Below are positions 7,370 through 14,872 of a stretch of 25,879 bases of DNA, piece by piece. Each line of letters starts with the position of its first letter. The stretch's first letter is position 1. The position numbers were made by a program, and so were the translations under genes. Source of the stretch: CAUZJO01 sp963580245 (GTDB taxonomy: Bacteria; Sumerlaeota; Sumerlaeia; MVZB01); the NCBI GenBank assembly GCA_963580245.1, contig CAUZJO010000064.1, positions 1 through 25,879 of the forward strand. Reading direction: 5' to 3'. The notes beneath the pieces were generated by a model. It saw nothing but the letters and a program-made list of their open reading frames with translations. It was not told the origin of the DNA and ran no database searches.

Positions 7370-7714
7370 ATGACCAGTCATGCACACGCGGAGCTACCAG
7401 AACCGACCTATCCCCACATTGTCTGTACGCCGGACGTAGTAAACGGCGAGCCTCGGGTTGCGGGGTTTCGTATCCGCGTGCGGGATATTGTCGTCGCCAG
7501 GGATAAGGGCGGCTACTCCCCCGAGGAGATCGCCGCGACCGTCTACCCGGACCTCACATTGGCGCAGGTCTACTGCGCATTGGCCTACGCTGAAGATCAT
7601 CGAGGTGAATTGGCCAGGGCAATCGAGGAGGAAGCGGAATTCGTCGAAGAGTTCAAGAGGCTCCACCCGAACTTGGTAAGAGACGTTCGTTTTGCTCGCG
7701 ATGAAGCATACTGA
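7370..7714 (+). CDS. DUF433-family protein, antitoxin-like
   Basis: 114 residues. The DUF433 core is clear: V-V-N-G-E-P-R-V-A-G-F-R-I-R-V-R-D-I-V, then S-P-E-E-I-A-A-T-V-Y-P-D-L-T-L-A-Q-V and A-L-A-Y-A-E-D-H. DUF433 proteins are short winged-helix-type DNA-binding proteins, often found directly before a PIN-like DUF5615 protein and regarded as its antitoxin. That arrangement is present here. GGGAGA lies just upstream of the ATG, and the stop codon overlaps the likely start of the partner. The acidic, helical C-terminus (EEEAEFVEEFKRLHP) could be the toxin-binding part; this is inference. It would be expected to repress its own promoter at 7312-7340. Confidence 0.8.
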   Translation: MTSHAHAELPEPTYPHIVCTPDVVNGEPRVAGFRIRVRDIVVARDKGGYSPEEIAATVYPDLTLAQVYCALAYAEDHRGELARAIEEEAEFVEEFKRLHPNLVRDVRFARDEAY

Positions 7715-8046
7715 AGGGTTATGCCGATGTTCACGTCCAGTTTGCGATCGTCCAAGCACTGCGAACAAGAGGCATGGACCTCGTGACAGCCCAGGAGCGG
7801 GGTGAAGCGGAGTCCGACGATTTCACTCTTCACGGGCGGGCATTTGAAGAGCGACGCTCTCTCTTAACGAACAATAAGGACTTTTTGAGGCTGGCCGCTG
7901 ATTTGGCCAATAGGAATCAGCAGTTCGCCCCTATTTTCTATTGGCCTCAACAAAGCCGAGGAATCGGTCAGATTGTTCGCTCAATCATCCGGGAGGCGAG
8001 CCAAACGGATTTTGAATCCGCCTGTTCACGGGTTTATTTCCTCTAA
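7711..8046 (+). CDS. DUF5615 (PIN-like) toxin-type protein with probable CTG start
   Basis: 111 residues if it starts at CTG 7711, which overlaps the upstream stop as CTGA. This start restores the family N-terminus (KGYADVHV, containing the first acidic residue); the first in-frame ATG, 7774, would remove about 21 residues including it. The body fits the DUF5615 pattern: A-L-R-T-R-G-M-D-L-V-T-A-Q-E, then L-L-T-N-N-K-D-F-L, where the family usually has T-x-D-x-D-F. One of the two usual acidic residues is therefore Asn. Members belong to the PIN/Mut7-C-like nuclease group and are presumed RNases held in check by the DUF433 partner. The altered start codon and the Asn suggest weak expression or partial inactivation. 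The stretch 7700-8150 is visibly richer in A and T than its neighbours, which may indicate recent acquisition. Confidence 0.65.
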   Translation: MKGYADVHVQFAIVQALRTRGMDLVTAQERGEAESDDFTLHGRAFEERRSLLTNNKDFLRLAADLANRNQQFAPIFYWPQQSRGIGQIVRSIIREASQTDFESACSRVYFL

Positions 8047-8214
8047 ATTATCAGACCACGCCCACCCTCTCACGAGAAATGCGAAAATAGGTATCTCCCT
8101 GGCTGCCAGGTCGAAATATTTAGACGACTCGGGAAAAATACGATAAGTGTATGGGCTAGTCGGCGGGTGGAGGCGGCGGGCGGTGAGAAACTTTGATCTG
8201 AACGGGACGGCATA

Positions 8215-9096
8215 ATGGACAAAGGCATTATTCTGGCCGGGGGGGCGGGCTCCAGGCTTTATCCGTTGACCCGGGTCGCCAGCAAGCAGCTTCAGCCGGT
8301 CTACGACAAACCGATGCTCTATTACCCGCTGACGACGTTGATGCTGGCGGGGGTGCGTCACATCTGCCTGATCTCGACGCCGCACGATCTGCCGCGCATC
8401 GAGACGCTGCTAGGCAGCGGCGAGCAGTGGGGCATGACGATCTGCTACCGCGAGCAGCCCAAGCCCGAGGGGATCGCCCAGGCGTTCCTGATCGGCGAGG
8501 ACTTCATCGGCGACGATCCCGTCTCGCTGATCCTCGGCGATAACATCTTTTACGGACATTATGATTTCAAGGCGATCTTCAGCGATTTCCGCCAGGGGGG
8601 GCACGTCTTCGCCTATCGCGTCCACGACCCCGAGCGCTACGGCGTGGTCGAGTTCAACGCCGAGGGCCGCGTCCTGAGCATCGAGGAGAAGCCCAAGAAA
8701 CCGCGCTCCCATTACGCCATTCCGGGGATCTACCTGTTCGACAACGACGTGGTCGGCATCTGCAAGGCGCTCAGGCCCTCGGGGCGGGGCGAACTCGAGA
8801 TCACCGACGTGAACAAGGCCTACCTGGAGCGGGGACTGTTGACGGTCTCGGTGCTGGGGCGGGGAATCGCGTGGCTCGATACGGGAACCAACAGCAGCCT
8901 GCACGCGGCCAGCGAATTCGTGTCGCTGATCGAGAGACGCCAGGGCCTCAAGATCGGGTGCCCCGAGGAGATCGCGTTGCGCATGGGCTTCATCGATCTG
9001 GACCACTTCAAGGGCCTGATCAAGTCGATGCCAACCTGTGAATACTCCGACTATCTCAAGCAGATTCTACTCGAATTCGAGGAACAGATCACATGA
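8215..9096 (+). CDS. rfbA: Glucose-1-phosphate thymidylyltransferase
   Basis: 293 residues. It makes dTDP-glucose from dTTP and glucose-1-phosphate, the first step of dTDP-sugar (such as dTDP-rhamnose) synthesis for surface polysaccharides. The N-terminal nucleotide-binding signature reads G-G-A-G-S-R-L-Y-P-L-T, with Ser where Thr is usual. K-Q-L-Q-P-V-Y-D-K-P-M and L-I-L-G-D-N-I-F-Y-G are intact, as are the later V-E-F and E-E-K-P segments and W-L-D-T-G-T. Length and content match RfbA/RmlA. Its last four bases overlap the start of rfbB (ATGA at 9093-9096), so translation is coupled. No rfbC or rfbD is present in the window, so the final sugar is not known. The 168 bases before it hold no convincing promoter. 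Confidence 0.95.
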   Translation: MDKGIILAGGAGSRLYPLTRVASKQLQPVYDKPMLYYPLTTLMLAGVRHICLISTPHDLPRIETLLGSGEQWGMTICYREQPKPEGIAQAFLIGEDFIGDDPVSLILGDNIFYGHYDFKAIFSDFRQGGHVFAYRVHDPERYGVVEFNAEGRVLSIEEKPKKPRSHYAIPGIYLFDNDVVGICKALRPSGRGELEITDVNKAYLERGLLTVSVLGRGIAWLDTGTNSSLHAASEFVSLIERRQGLKIGCPEEIALRMGFIDLDHFKGLIKSMPTCEYSDYLKQILLEFEEQIT

Positions 9097-10124
9097 GCGA
9101 ACACCAGATGCGGTCTATTCTGGTTACCGGCGGCGCCGGATTCATCGGCTCCAACTTCATCCGCGGCGCGATGGACCGCGACCCTCGGCTGAGGGTGGTC
9201 AACTACGACGTCTTGACCTACGCGGGCAACCTGGAGAGCACGGCCGACCTGGAAAGTCGCGAGGGTTATCGCTTTGTCAAAGGGGACATTTGCGACCACG
9301 AGCGGGTGAGCGCGCTGCTCGCCGAGCACCAGATCGACACGGTCATCAACTTCGCGGCCGAGTCACACGTCGATCGCAGCATCATGTCGAGCGCCGAGTT
9401 CGTGCAAGCCAATATCGTCGGGACCCAGAGCCTGCTCGACACGTGCCGGGCGGCAGGCATCGAGCGCTACGTGCAGGTCTCCACCGACGAGGTCTACGGA
9501 TCGCTGGGTGAGACCGGCGCCTTCAGCGAGACGACCCCGCTGGCCCCCAATAGCCCCTACTCGGCTTCCAAGGCGGCCGCCGACATGATGTGCCGGGCTT
9601 GTTTCCATACGTTCGGCCAGCCGGTCCTGATCACTCGCTGCTCGAACAACTACGGCCCCCACCAGTTCCCCGAAAAGCTCATCCCGCTCATGATCCTCAA
9701 CGCGCTACGGCGCGAAGAACTGCCGGTCTACGGCGATGGGCTCAACGTGCGCGACTGGATCCACGTGACCGATCACTGCGCGGCGATCATGGCCGTGGCC
9801 CAGCGGGGCCGTCCCGGCGAGGTCTACAATATCGGGTCCAACAACGAGTGGCCCAATATCGAGATCGTCAAACGCATCCTTCAGGTCATGGACCGGCCCG
9901 AAAGCCTGATCCGCTACGTCAAGGACCGCCCCGGCCACGATCGGCGCTACGCGATCGACGCCGCCAAGGCCCACGACGAGCTGGGCTGGGTGCCGGCCGT
10001 CGATTTCGCCGCCGGCCTGGAGCAAACCGTGAGGTGGTATCTGGACAATGAGCCCTGGTGGCAAAACGTCATCTCGGGCGGATACCTAAAATACTACGAA
10101 GCCAACTACGCCCACCGGCTCTAG
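9093..10124 (+). CDS. rfbB: dTDP-glucose 4,6-dehydratase
   Basis: 343 residues; a second possible start is the ATG at 9108 (MRSILVTGG). This extended short-chain dehydrogenase oxidises, dehydrates and re-reduces dTDP-glucose to dTDP-4-keto-6-deoxyglucose using bound NAD. The Rossmann motif G-G-A-G-F-I-G lies at 13-19. The catalytic T-D-E is at 131-133 (V-S-T-D-E-V-Y-G), and the Y-x-x-x-K pair is Tyr156/Lys160 (YSASK). The substrate-binding segment N-N-Y-G-P-H-Q-F-P-E-K-L-I-P is present, as is R-D-W-I-H-V-x-D-H. All catalytic residues are there. It forms a two-gene unit with rfbA and is followed by the second mobile-element copy. Confidence 0.95.
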   Translation: MSEHQMRSILVTGGAGFIGSNFIRGAMDRDPRLRVVNYDVLTYAGNLESTADLESREGYRFVKGDICDHERVSALLAEHQIDTVINFAAESHVDRSIMSSAEFVQANIVGTQSLLDTCRAAGIERYVQVSTDEVYGSLGETGAFSETTPLAPNSPYSASKAAADMMCRACFHTFGQPVLITRCSNNYGPHQFPEKLIPLMILNALRREELPVYGDGLNVRDWIHVTDHCAAIMAVAQRGRPGEVYNIGSNNEWPNIEIVKRILQVMDRPESLIRYVKDRPGHDRRYAIDAAKAHDELGWVPAVDFAAGLEQTVRWYLDNEPWWQNVISGGYLKYYEANYAHRL

Positions 10125-10149
10125 GACCGACCGGGTCCGCGCATCCTCC

Positions 10150-10369
10150 TGGTGTGGTCCAGAATTGGAAGTAAACGTCGCTTTGATGCAAAGTCTCCGT
10201 TCGTGCTCGTGCTCGTGCTCGTGCTCGTAATCGGCCTTTTCTGAGGCCACAATCGAGGTGGGACGCAATGATGGGTTCGAGCACGAGCACGGGGGTTGAG
10301 AGACGACTGTCAACGAGACCGGAGAACCCACACCAAGATGGTGCTGACTCCCAAATCTGAATCATACCC
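10150..10369. mobile_element. MITE-like element, copy B, opposite orientation to copy A
   Basis: About 220 non-coding bases. The reverse complement shares many blocks, in the same order, with the element at 4839-5013: the ATTCAGATT end, CCCGTGCTCGTGCTCG, ACCCATCA..TGCGTCCCA, CGATTACGAGCACGA, ACTTTGCATCA and the CCACACC end. Its own ends, TGGTGTGGTCCAGAATT and the inverse of AAATCTGAATCATACCC, still pair imperfectly. It is longer than copy A, partly because the hexamer CGTGCT is repeated four times at 10202-10225. It fills most of the gap 10125-10456. The flanking duplication is no longer recognisable, so this insertion looks older. Confidence 0.6.
10202..10291. repeat. GTGCTC hexamer tracts forming an inverted pair
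   Basis: Four tandem copies of CGTGCT at 10202-10225 face CGAGCACGAGCACG at 10278-10291, so the two tracts can pair as the stem of a hairpin within mobile-element copy B. Copy A has shorter versions of both tracts. Tandem hexamers of this kind change copy number by slippage. Confidence 0.65.
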
Positions 10370-10395
10370 TCCCCTCCCATAAGAATTGATAATGA

Positions 10396-10424
10396 TTGAT
10401 GTCGCGGCGGGGGAACGGCACAAT
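10396..10424 (+). promoter_or_regulatory. Possible sigma70-type promoter of uppS-cdsA
   Basis: TTGATG (10396-10401), 17 bases, then CACAAT (10419-10424), each matching the consensus at four of six positions. It lies between the mobile element and ATG 10457 at a suitable distance. Confidence 0.35.
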
Positions 10425-10456
10425 ACCCATGAAGGTCCGCACGGAACGGGTGAGCG

Positions 10457-11269
<813 letters not shown>

Positions 11270-11283
11270 GGGCGGGGGCCCGC

Positions 11284-12126
11284 ATGCTGTTCGCCCGTGT
11301 CATCTCCGCCGTCCTTTTCTACGCGCTCTTCTTTCTAGGCCTGTTCAATCCTTGGTTCGTCTGGGCGCTGCCGGTGCTCCTGTCGGTGGCGTGCCTGTTG
11401 GCGTTGCGCGAGTTCGTCCATCTGGGGCCTTATCCGCCCCGCCACTCGTTTCTGTTGCTCGCGTATGGGGCCGCGCTGTGGATGTTGGCGGATGCCTATC
11501 TTTATCGGCTCGATCACGCGCTGCTGATCCTGGGGCTGCTGACGGTGGTCAGTTTGGGATTGGGGACGCTGATTCGGGAACGGCATTTCGCCCAGATGGC
11601 GGGCATCTGCCTGATCGGGATGCTCTATGCCACGCTCCCGCTGGCCCTGATGACCTATATCTGGCGCGAGGCGGTGGCCACCGACCAATTCAACGGTCAG
11701 CATTACCTGATCTTCTTGGTCCTGGTGACCCAATCGGCGGACGTGGGGGCCTACTTCATCGGGCGGTTCTGGGGTAGACACAAGCTGGCGCCGCAACTGA
11801 GTCCGGGCAAGACGTGGGAGGGGTTTTTCGGGGGAGTGGCCCTTGCCCTGCTGGTCGCGGCGCTCATGAAGCTATCGTGGAACAACGTGGATCGCATTTT
11901 CGCGTGGCGGGAGGTCGCGGTCCTGAGCCTGTTATTCGCGGTCGTCGGAACCCTGGGCGACCTGGCCGAGAGCTGGCTCAAGCGCAATGCCGGCATCAAG
12001 GACTCGGGCCAGACCTATACGGGCCACGGCGGCATGCTCGACGTCATCGACAGCCTGCTGTTCACAACGATCTTCTACTATGCGTATCTCGGGCTGTCGC
12101 CCAAGCACCCGACCGAGATCTTTTGA
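11284..12126 (+). CDS. cdsA: Phosphatidate cytidylyltransferase
   Basis: 280 residues with about eight hydrophobic segments. It makes CDP-diacylglycerol from phosphatidate and CTP in the inner membrane, the branch point of phospholipid synthesis. The conserved L-S-P-G-K-T-W-E-G-F-F-G-G is present, and near the C-terminus the CTP-transferase signature D-L-A-E-S-W-L-K-R-x-A-G-I-K-D-S-G, then T-G-H-G-G-M-L-D-V-I-D-S-L. Most homologs read P-G-H-G-G and L-D-R-I-D-S, so Thr and Val are mild departures; the Lys, Asp and final Asp-Ser are kept. It is co-directional with uppS and ends 16 bases before the convergent TRL lipoprotein gene. Confidence 0.93.
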   Translation: MLFARVISAVLFYALFFLGLFNPWFVWALPVLLSVACLLALREFVHLGPYPPRHSFLLLAYGAALWMLADAYLYRLDHALLILGLLTVVSLGLGTLIRERHFAQMAGICLIGMLYATLPLALMTYIWREAVATDQFNGQHYLIFLVLVTQSADVGAYFIGRFWGRHKLAPQLSPGKTWEGFFGGVALALLVAALMKLSWNNVDRIFAWREVAVLSLLFAVVGTLGDLAESWLKRNAGIKDSGQTYTGHGGMLDVIDSLLFTTIFYYAYLGLSPKHPTEIF

Positions 12127-12142
12127 ACGCGCCCCGGCGCGG

Positions 12143-12532
12143 CTAACGACCGTGCGCGATGACCGTAAACTCGGTGTAAACCGTCAGCACCTGGAAAACT
12201 TCGTAGTCGGCGTACTCGACGACCTCGATATTGCCCTCGTTGGCCGCCTCCTCCACGCTGCCGTCGCCCCATGAAAAGCTGAGCAGGCCCCCCAAGAGGA
12301 GGGGAATCTGCAAGTAGCGGACCGTGGAAACGCCCGTTCGGCCAGGATCGGCCGGGGTGTTGTGGTAGTTCACCGACAGCGGGGCCTTGACCCGCTCGTA
12401 GATAAACCCGGGCGGTGGAATGACAGGTGTTTGCGGAAATGCGGCGTTGAGTTGACTGAGCCGCGTGCCGGCGCAAGCGCTCGTCAACAAGCCCACGGCA
12501 ATCAGCCCGAGCAACAAGACCATGCGTCGCAT
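12143..12532 (-). CDS. TRL-family lipoprotein, paralog 2
   Basis: 129 residues from the ATG at 12532, which has a strong AGGAGGA site just upstream; the open frame extends further but the signal peptide starts here. A signal peptide (MRRMVLLLGLIAVGLL) leads to a Cys in L-T-S-A-C, a plausible but imperfect lipobox. The mature part follows the TRL (tRNA-associated locus) family outline: a G-x-x-Y-x-x-V-x-x-P-L segment, a middle W-G-D-G-S-V-E-E-A-A, and an ending E-Y-A-D-Y-E-V-F-Q-V-L-T-V-Y-T-E-F-T-V-I. The function of the family is unknown. It lies 49 bases after a paralog in the same direction and is probably co-transcribed with it. Confidence 0.7.
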   Translation of the reverse strand: MRRMVLLLGLIAVGLLTSACAGTRLSQLNAAFPQTPVIPPPGFIYERVKAPLSVNYHNTPADPGRTGVSTVRYLQIPLLLGGLLSFSWGDGSVEEAANEGNIEVVEYADYEVFQVLTVYTEFTVIAHGR

Positions 12533-12581
12533 GGATGGTTCCTCCTCTCCCAATGGGAAACTATCGGGTCGGCGCCCGGGC

Positions 12582-12899
12582 TTAATCTCCGTAAACGACC
12601 GTGCGGTAGCGCTGGTAGACCCCGAGTACATTGAAGAATTCATAATCGGCATGCTCGATCGTATCGATGCTGGCGTTGTCCGCGGTGGCCGCGGCACTCG
12701 CATCGCCGATGGCGACCAGGCCAAGGATCGAGAAACTTTCGGACGTGCCCATTTTGCCCGAAACATCCGTCTGGCTATAATCGATATCCAGCAGGGCTTC
12801 GAAGTTGGTGTAAACCATGCCGATGGGCGGCACCACCGGGGCGGTCATGCACCCAGTCAGCATCCCCAGAGCCAACAGGCAGGAAAGCAGACGTTTCAT
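12582..12899 (-). CDS. TRL-family lipoprotein, paralog 1
   Basis: 105 residues. The signal peptide MKRLLSCLLALGMLTGC ends in a perfect lipobox (L-T-G-C). The mature protein has S-I-L-G-L-V-A-I-G-D-A-S near its middle and ends with E-H-A-D-Y-E-F-F-N-V-L-G-V-Y-Q-R-Y-R-T-V-V-Y-G, the classic TRL-like pattern. AAGGAG lies nine bases before the ATG. The family was named for its place beside tRNA genes, and here tRNA-Trp lies about 290 bases away. It is probably an outer-membrane or periplasmic lipoprotein of unknown role. It shares the C-terminal pattern with its downstream neighbour, so the pair arose by duplication. Confidence 0.8.
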   Translation of the reverse strand: MKRLLSCLLALGMLTGCMTAPVVPPIGMVYTNFEALLDIDYSQTDVSGKMGTSESFSILGLVAIGDASAAATADNASIDTIEHADYEFFNVLGVYQRYRTVVYGD

Positions 12900-13145
12900 G
12901 GTCGCATCGCTCCTTGTATCAAGATGGGCGGCCGGGCCGGGGTTGGGTTGCCTTGACCTTTGGATGGGGGCCTCGGAACTCGCGTCGGTTCGGCGGGGAA
13001 TGTCAACCCGCTAATTCTTATCATCGGGCCGAGGGGCGCGATCGGGGATGGCCGGCCCCGAATCGTGGCAAGTCCAATAGATTCAATGGCTCACGTCCAG
13101 AGACGAGATCCCCTCGATTCGATGCCACACGGGTCAAGATTCGGA

Positions 13146-13174
13146 TTGACTTTATGGGACTCGAGACCGACAAT
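13146..13174 (+). promoter_or_regulatory. Likely promoter of tRNA-Trp
   Basis: TTGACT (13146-13151), 17 bases, then GACAAT (13169-13174). The predicted transcript start near 13181 is about eight bases before the mature tRNA, as expected for a tRNA promoter. Confidence 0.5.
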
Positions 13175-13188
13175 TGTAGGTTGAGCGA

Positions 13189-13264
13189 AGGCCAGTAGCT
13201 CAATTGGTAGAGCACCGGTCTCCAAAACCGGGGGTTGGGGGTTCGAGCCCCTCCTGGCCTGCCA
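13189..13264 (+). tRNA. tRNA-Trp (anticodon CCA)
   Basis: A complete cloverleaf can be drawn by eye. The acceptor stem AGGCCAG pairs perfectly with CTGGCCT (13254-13260). The D arm starts AGCTCAATTGGTAGAGC. The anticodon stem CCGGT/ACCGG encloses the loop CTCCAAA with anticodon CCA at 13222-13224, and the T arm is GGGGG-TTCGAGC-CCCTC. The discriminator is G, and the terminal CCA (13262-13264) is encoded. Its place directly before secE is a common bacterial arrangement. Confidence 0.95.
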
Positions 13265-13265
13265 A

Positions 13266-13295
13266 TTGTCGCCACCCCCTATCAGGTGATATGAT
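13266..13295 (+). promoter_or_regulatory. Possible promoter of secE-nusG
   Basis: TTGTCG (13266-13271), 18 bases, then TGATATGAT with -10 TATGAT at 13290-13295. It starts two bases after the tRNA CCA end, so the protein operon may be transcribed both from here and by readthrough of the tRNA. Confidence 0.35.
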
Positions 13296-13418
13296 GGGCG
13301 GCGTGGCATGCCTCTTCCTCAAGGGACCAGGTATCACGACATGATGGCCGGGCGGCGGCGGTTATAGACCTTCAAGGACCTGTTCGATTCGTTGGGTTGG
13401 GAAACACCGAGGCAGATC

Positions 13419-13676
13419 ATGGCGTATATCATGTGGGCAGTGTTGGCCATCTTGGCCTTGGTCCTCCTGTTGAACTTCAAGAAGGTCATCCCGAAGCTGA
13501 AAATTTGGAAGGTGTTCTTCGAGGAGGTCTCCTTCGAGATGACCAAAGTGACGTGGCCGACGCGGGACGAAGTCATCAACTCGACGGTGCTGGTAATAGT
13601 GGTGGCCATCCTGTTGATAATCATGACGGGCCTTATGGACGCAATCTATAGCCGGTTGGTCCAATTCATGTTCTAG
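13419..13676 (+). CDS. secE: Preprotein translocase subunit SecE
   Basis: 85 residues from ATG 13419, which follows GAGG at 13409-13412; a TTG at 13392 would add nine residues. SecE clamps SecY in the inner-membrane protein-conducting channel. The typical core is E-E-V-S-F-E-M-T-K-V-T-W-P-T-R-D-E-V, an amphipathic helix followed by the conserved transmembrane helix (STVLVIVVAILLIIMTGLMD). An additional N-terminal hydrophobic helix (IMWAVLAILALVLLL) is present, giving two membrane segments where the minimal form has one. It comes between tRNA-Trp and nusG, the classic order. Confidence 0.93.
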   Translation: MAYIMWAVLAILALVLLLNFKKVIPKLKIWKVFFEEVSFEMTKVTWPTRDEVINSTVLVIVVAILLIIMTGLMDAIYSRLVQFMF

Positions 13677-13692
13677 GGGTGGACGAAGCTCA

Positions 13693-14262
13693 ATGGAGTT
13701 GAAGACAATGGACGAAGACCAGGCCGTGGCCGAGTTCAAGTGGTATGCCGTTCACACCTATTCGGGCTATGAGGCCCGGGTCAAGCACACCATCGAGCGC
13801 CTGGCCAGCCTTGAGGGATTAAGCGAGAGCATCCCGCAGATCGTGATCCCCTTGGAGCCGGTGATCCAGGTCAAGCGCGGCAAGAAGAATACGGTGATGC
13901 GCAACCTGATGCCCGGCTACTTGCTGGTCCAGATCGAGCCGGTCGACGAGATCTTCAACTTCATCAAGGAGATCAAGGGCGTGTCGGGTTTCGTCGGCGG
14001 GGGCGACACGCCGCCTCCGCTGACCGAAGAAGAAGTGCACAACGTGATGACCATGCTCGAATCGAAGGCCGCCAAGCCCAAGGCGGAGATCAAGTTCGAT
14101 CACGGAGACCAGGTCAAGGTCACCGAGGGGCCCTTCGCCAATTTCGTGGGGACGGTGGACCACATCGACCGCGAAAAGAACAAGCTGTCGGTCATGGTTT
14201 CTATTTTCGGCCGGCCCACGCCCGTGGAGCTGGACGTGCTGCAAGTTGAATCGGCTTCATAG
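13693..14262 (+). CDS. nusG: Transcription termination/antitermination factor NusG
   Basis: 189 residues from ATG 13693; ATG 13708, with GGAG nine bases before it, is an equally good start. NusG binds the RNA polymerase clamp through its N-terminal domain and Rho or ribosomal protein S10 through its C-terminal KOW domain. Visible features are W-Y-A-V-H-T-Y-S-G-Y-E at the start, the R-N-L-M-P-G-Y-L-L-V segment, V-S-G-F-V-G-G, and the KOW domain (HGDQVKVTEGPFANFVGTV) followed by V-M-V-S-I-F-G-R-P-T-P-V-E-L. A short insertion-like stretch of Lys, Ala and Glu (about residues 124-132) links the two domains. Length is normal. Confidence 0.95.
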   Translation: MELKTMDEDQAVAEFKWYAVHTYSGYEARVKHTIERLASLEGLSESIPQIVIPLEPVIQVKRGKKNTVMRNLMPGYLLVQIEPVDEIFNFIKEIKGVSGFVGGGDTPPPLTEEEVHNVMTMLESKAAKPKAEIKFDHGDQVKVTEGPFANFVGTVDHIDREKNKLSVMVSIFGRPTPVELDVLQVESAS

Positions 14263-14288
14263 CGGCCAATGAGTCAAGATTAAGGAGG

Positions 14289-14328
14289 CGTTTCACCGCT
14301 CGGACATACATTAAGGGCGGGCGAAACG
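14289..14328 (+). promoter_or_regulatory. Hairpin in the rplK leader
   Basis: CGTTTC (14289-14294) pairs with GAAACG (14323-14328), with a possible inner CCGC/GCGG extension. It sits about 12 bases before the rplK ATG, where it could hide the start region. L11-L1 operons are often autoregulated by L1 binding to the mRNA; I cannot confirm an L1 site here. Confidence 0.35.
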
Positions 14329-14340
14329 GGACACGCACAG

Positions 14341-14766
14341 ATGGCGAAAAAAGTGATCGGGCTGGTCAAAATTCAAGTTCCGGCCGGTCGGGCCAATCCG
14401 GCCCCGCCCATTGGGCCGGCACTGGGTCAACACGGCGTCAATATCATGGAGTTTTGCAAGTCGTTCAACTCCAAGACCCAAAGCCAGGAAGGGTTGATCA
14501 TCCCGGTCGTGATCACGGTTTTTGCCGACCGCACCTTCACGTACATCACCAAGTCGCCCCCGGCGGCGGTCTTGATCAAACGGGCGGTGGGGCTAGCCAA
14601 GGGCTCGGGCGAGCCCAACAAGACCAAGGTCGCCTCGATCACGCGCGATCAGATGCGCGAGATCGCCCAGACCAAGATGGCGGACCTGAACGCGGCGAGC
14701 ATCGACATGGCGATCTCGATGATCGCCGGCACGGCCCGATCGATGGGAGTGACCGTCGAGGGGTAA
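14341..14766 (+). CDS. rplK: 50S ribosomal protein L11
   Basis: 141 residues, the usual length. L11 binds the GTPase-associated region of 23S rRNA at the base of the stalk. The N-terminal domain shows V-I-G-L-V-K-I-Q-V-P-A-G-x-A-N-P-A-P-P-I-G-P-A-L-G-Q-H-G-V-N-I-M-E-F-C-K, and the C-terminal RNA-binding domain ends in S-I-D-M-A-I-S-M-I-A-G-T-A-R-S-M-G-V-T-V. All parts are intact. It follows nusG by 78 bases and precedes rplA by 106. Confidence 0.97.
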   Translation: MAKKVIGLVKIQVPAGRANPAPPIGPALGQHGVNIMEFCKSFNSKTQSQEGLIIPVVITVFADRTFTYITKSPPAAVLIKRAVGLAKGSGEPNKTKVASITRDQMREIAQTKMADLNAASIDMAISMIAGTARSMGVTVEG

Positions 14767-14872
14767 GGTTTTAACGCCCCGGTGCCAAACATTGGGGCCA
14801 TTCTCAAGACCAGGAATATCCGGTGGGAGGCCGCGCCCCTAGAGGCCGACCGCGTGAACCACGGGAGGAGTA

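Noticed and set aside
10202..10225. Hexamer tract as a CRISPR array
   Set aside because: The units are six bases long and contiguous without spacers.
13021..13309. Short - strand frames crossing tRNA-Trp
   Set aside because: They are antisense to the tRNA. Translations of this type (GGARTPNPRFWRPVLYQ) are well-known false proteins from tRNA genes.
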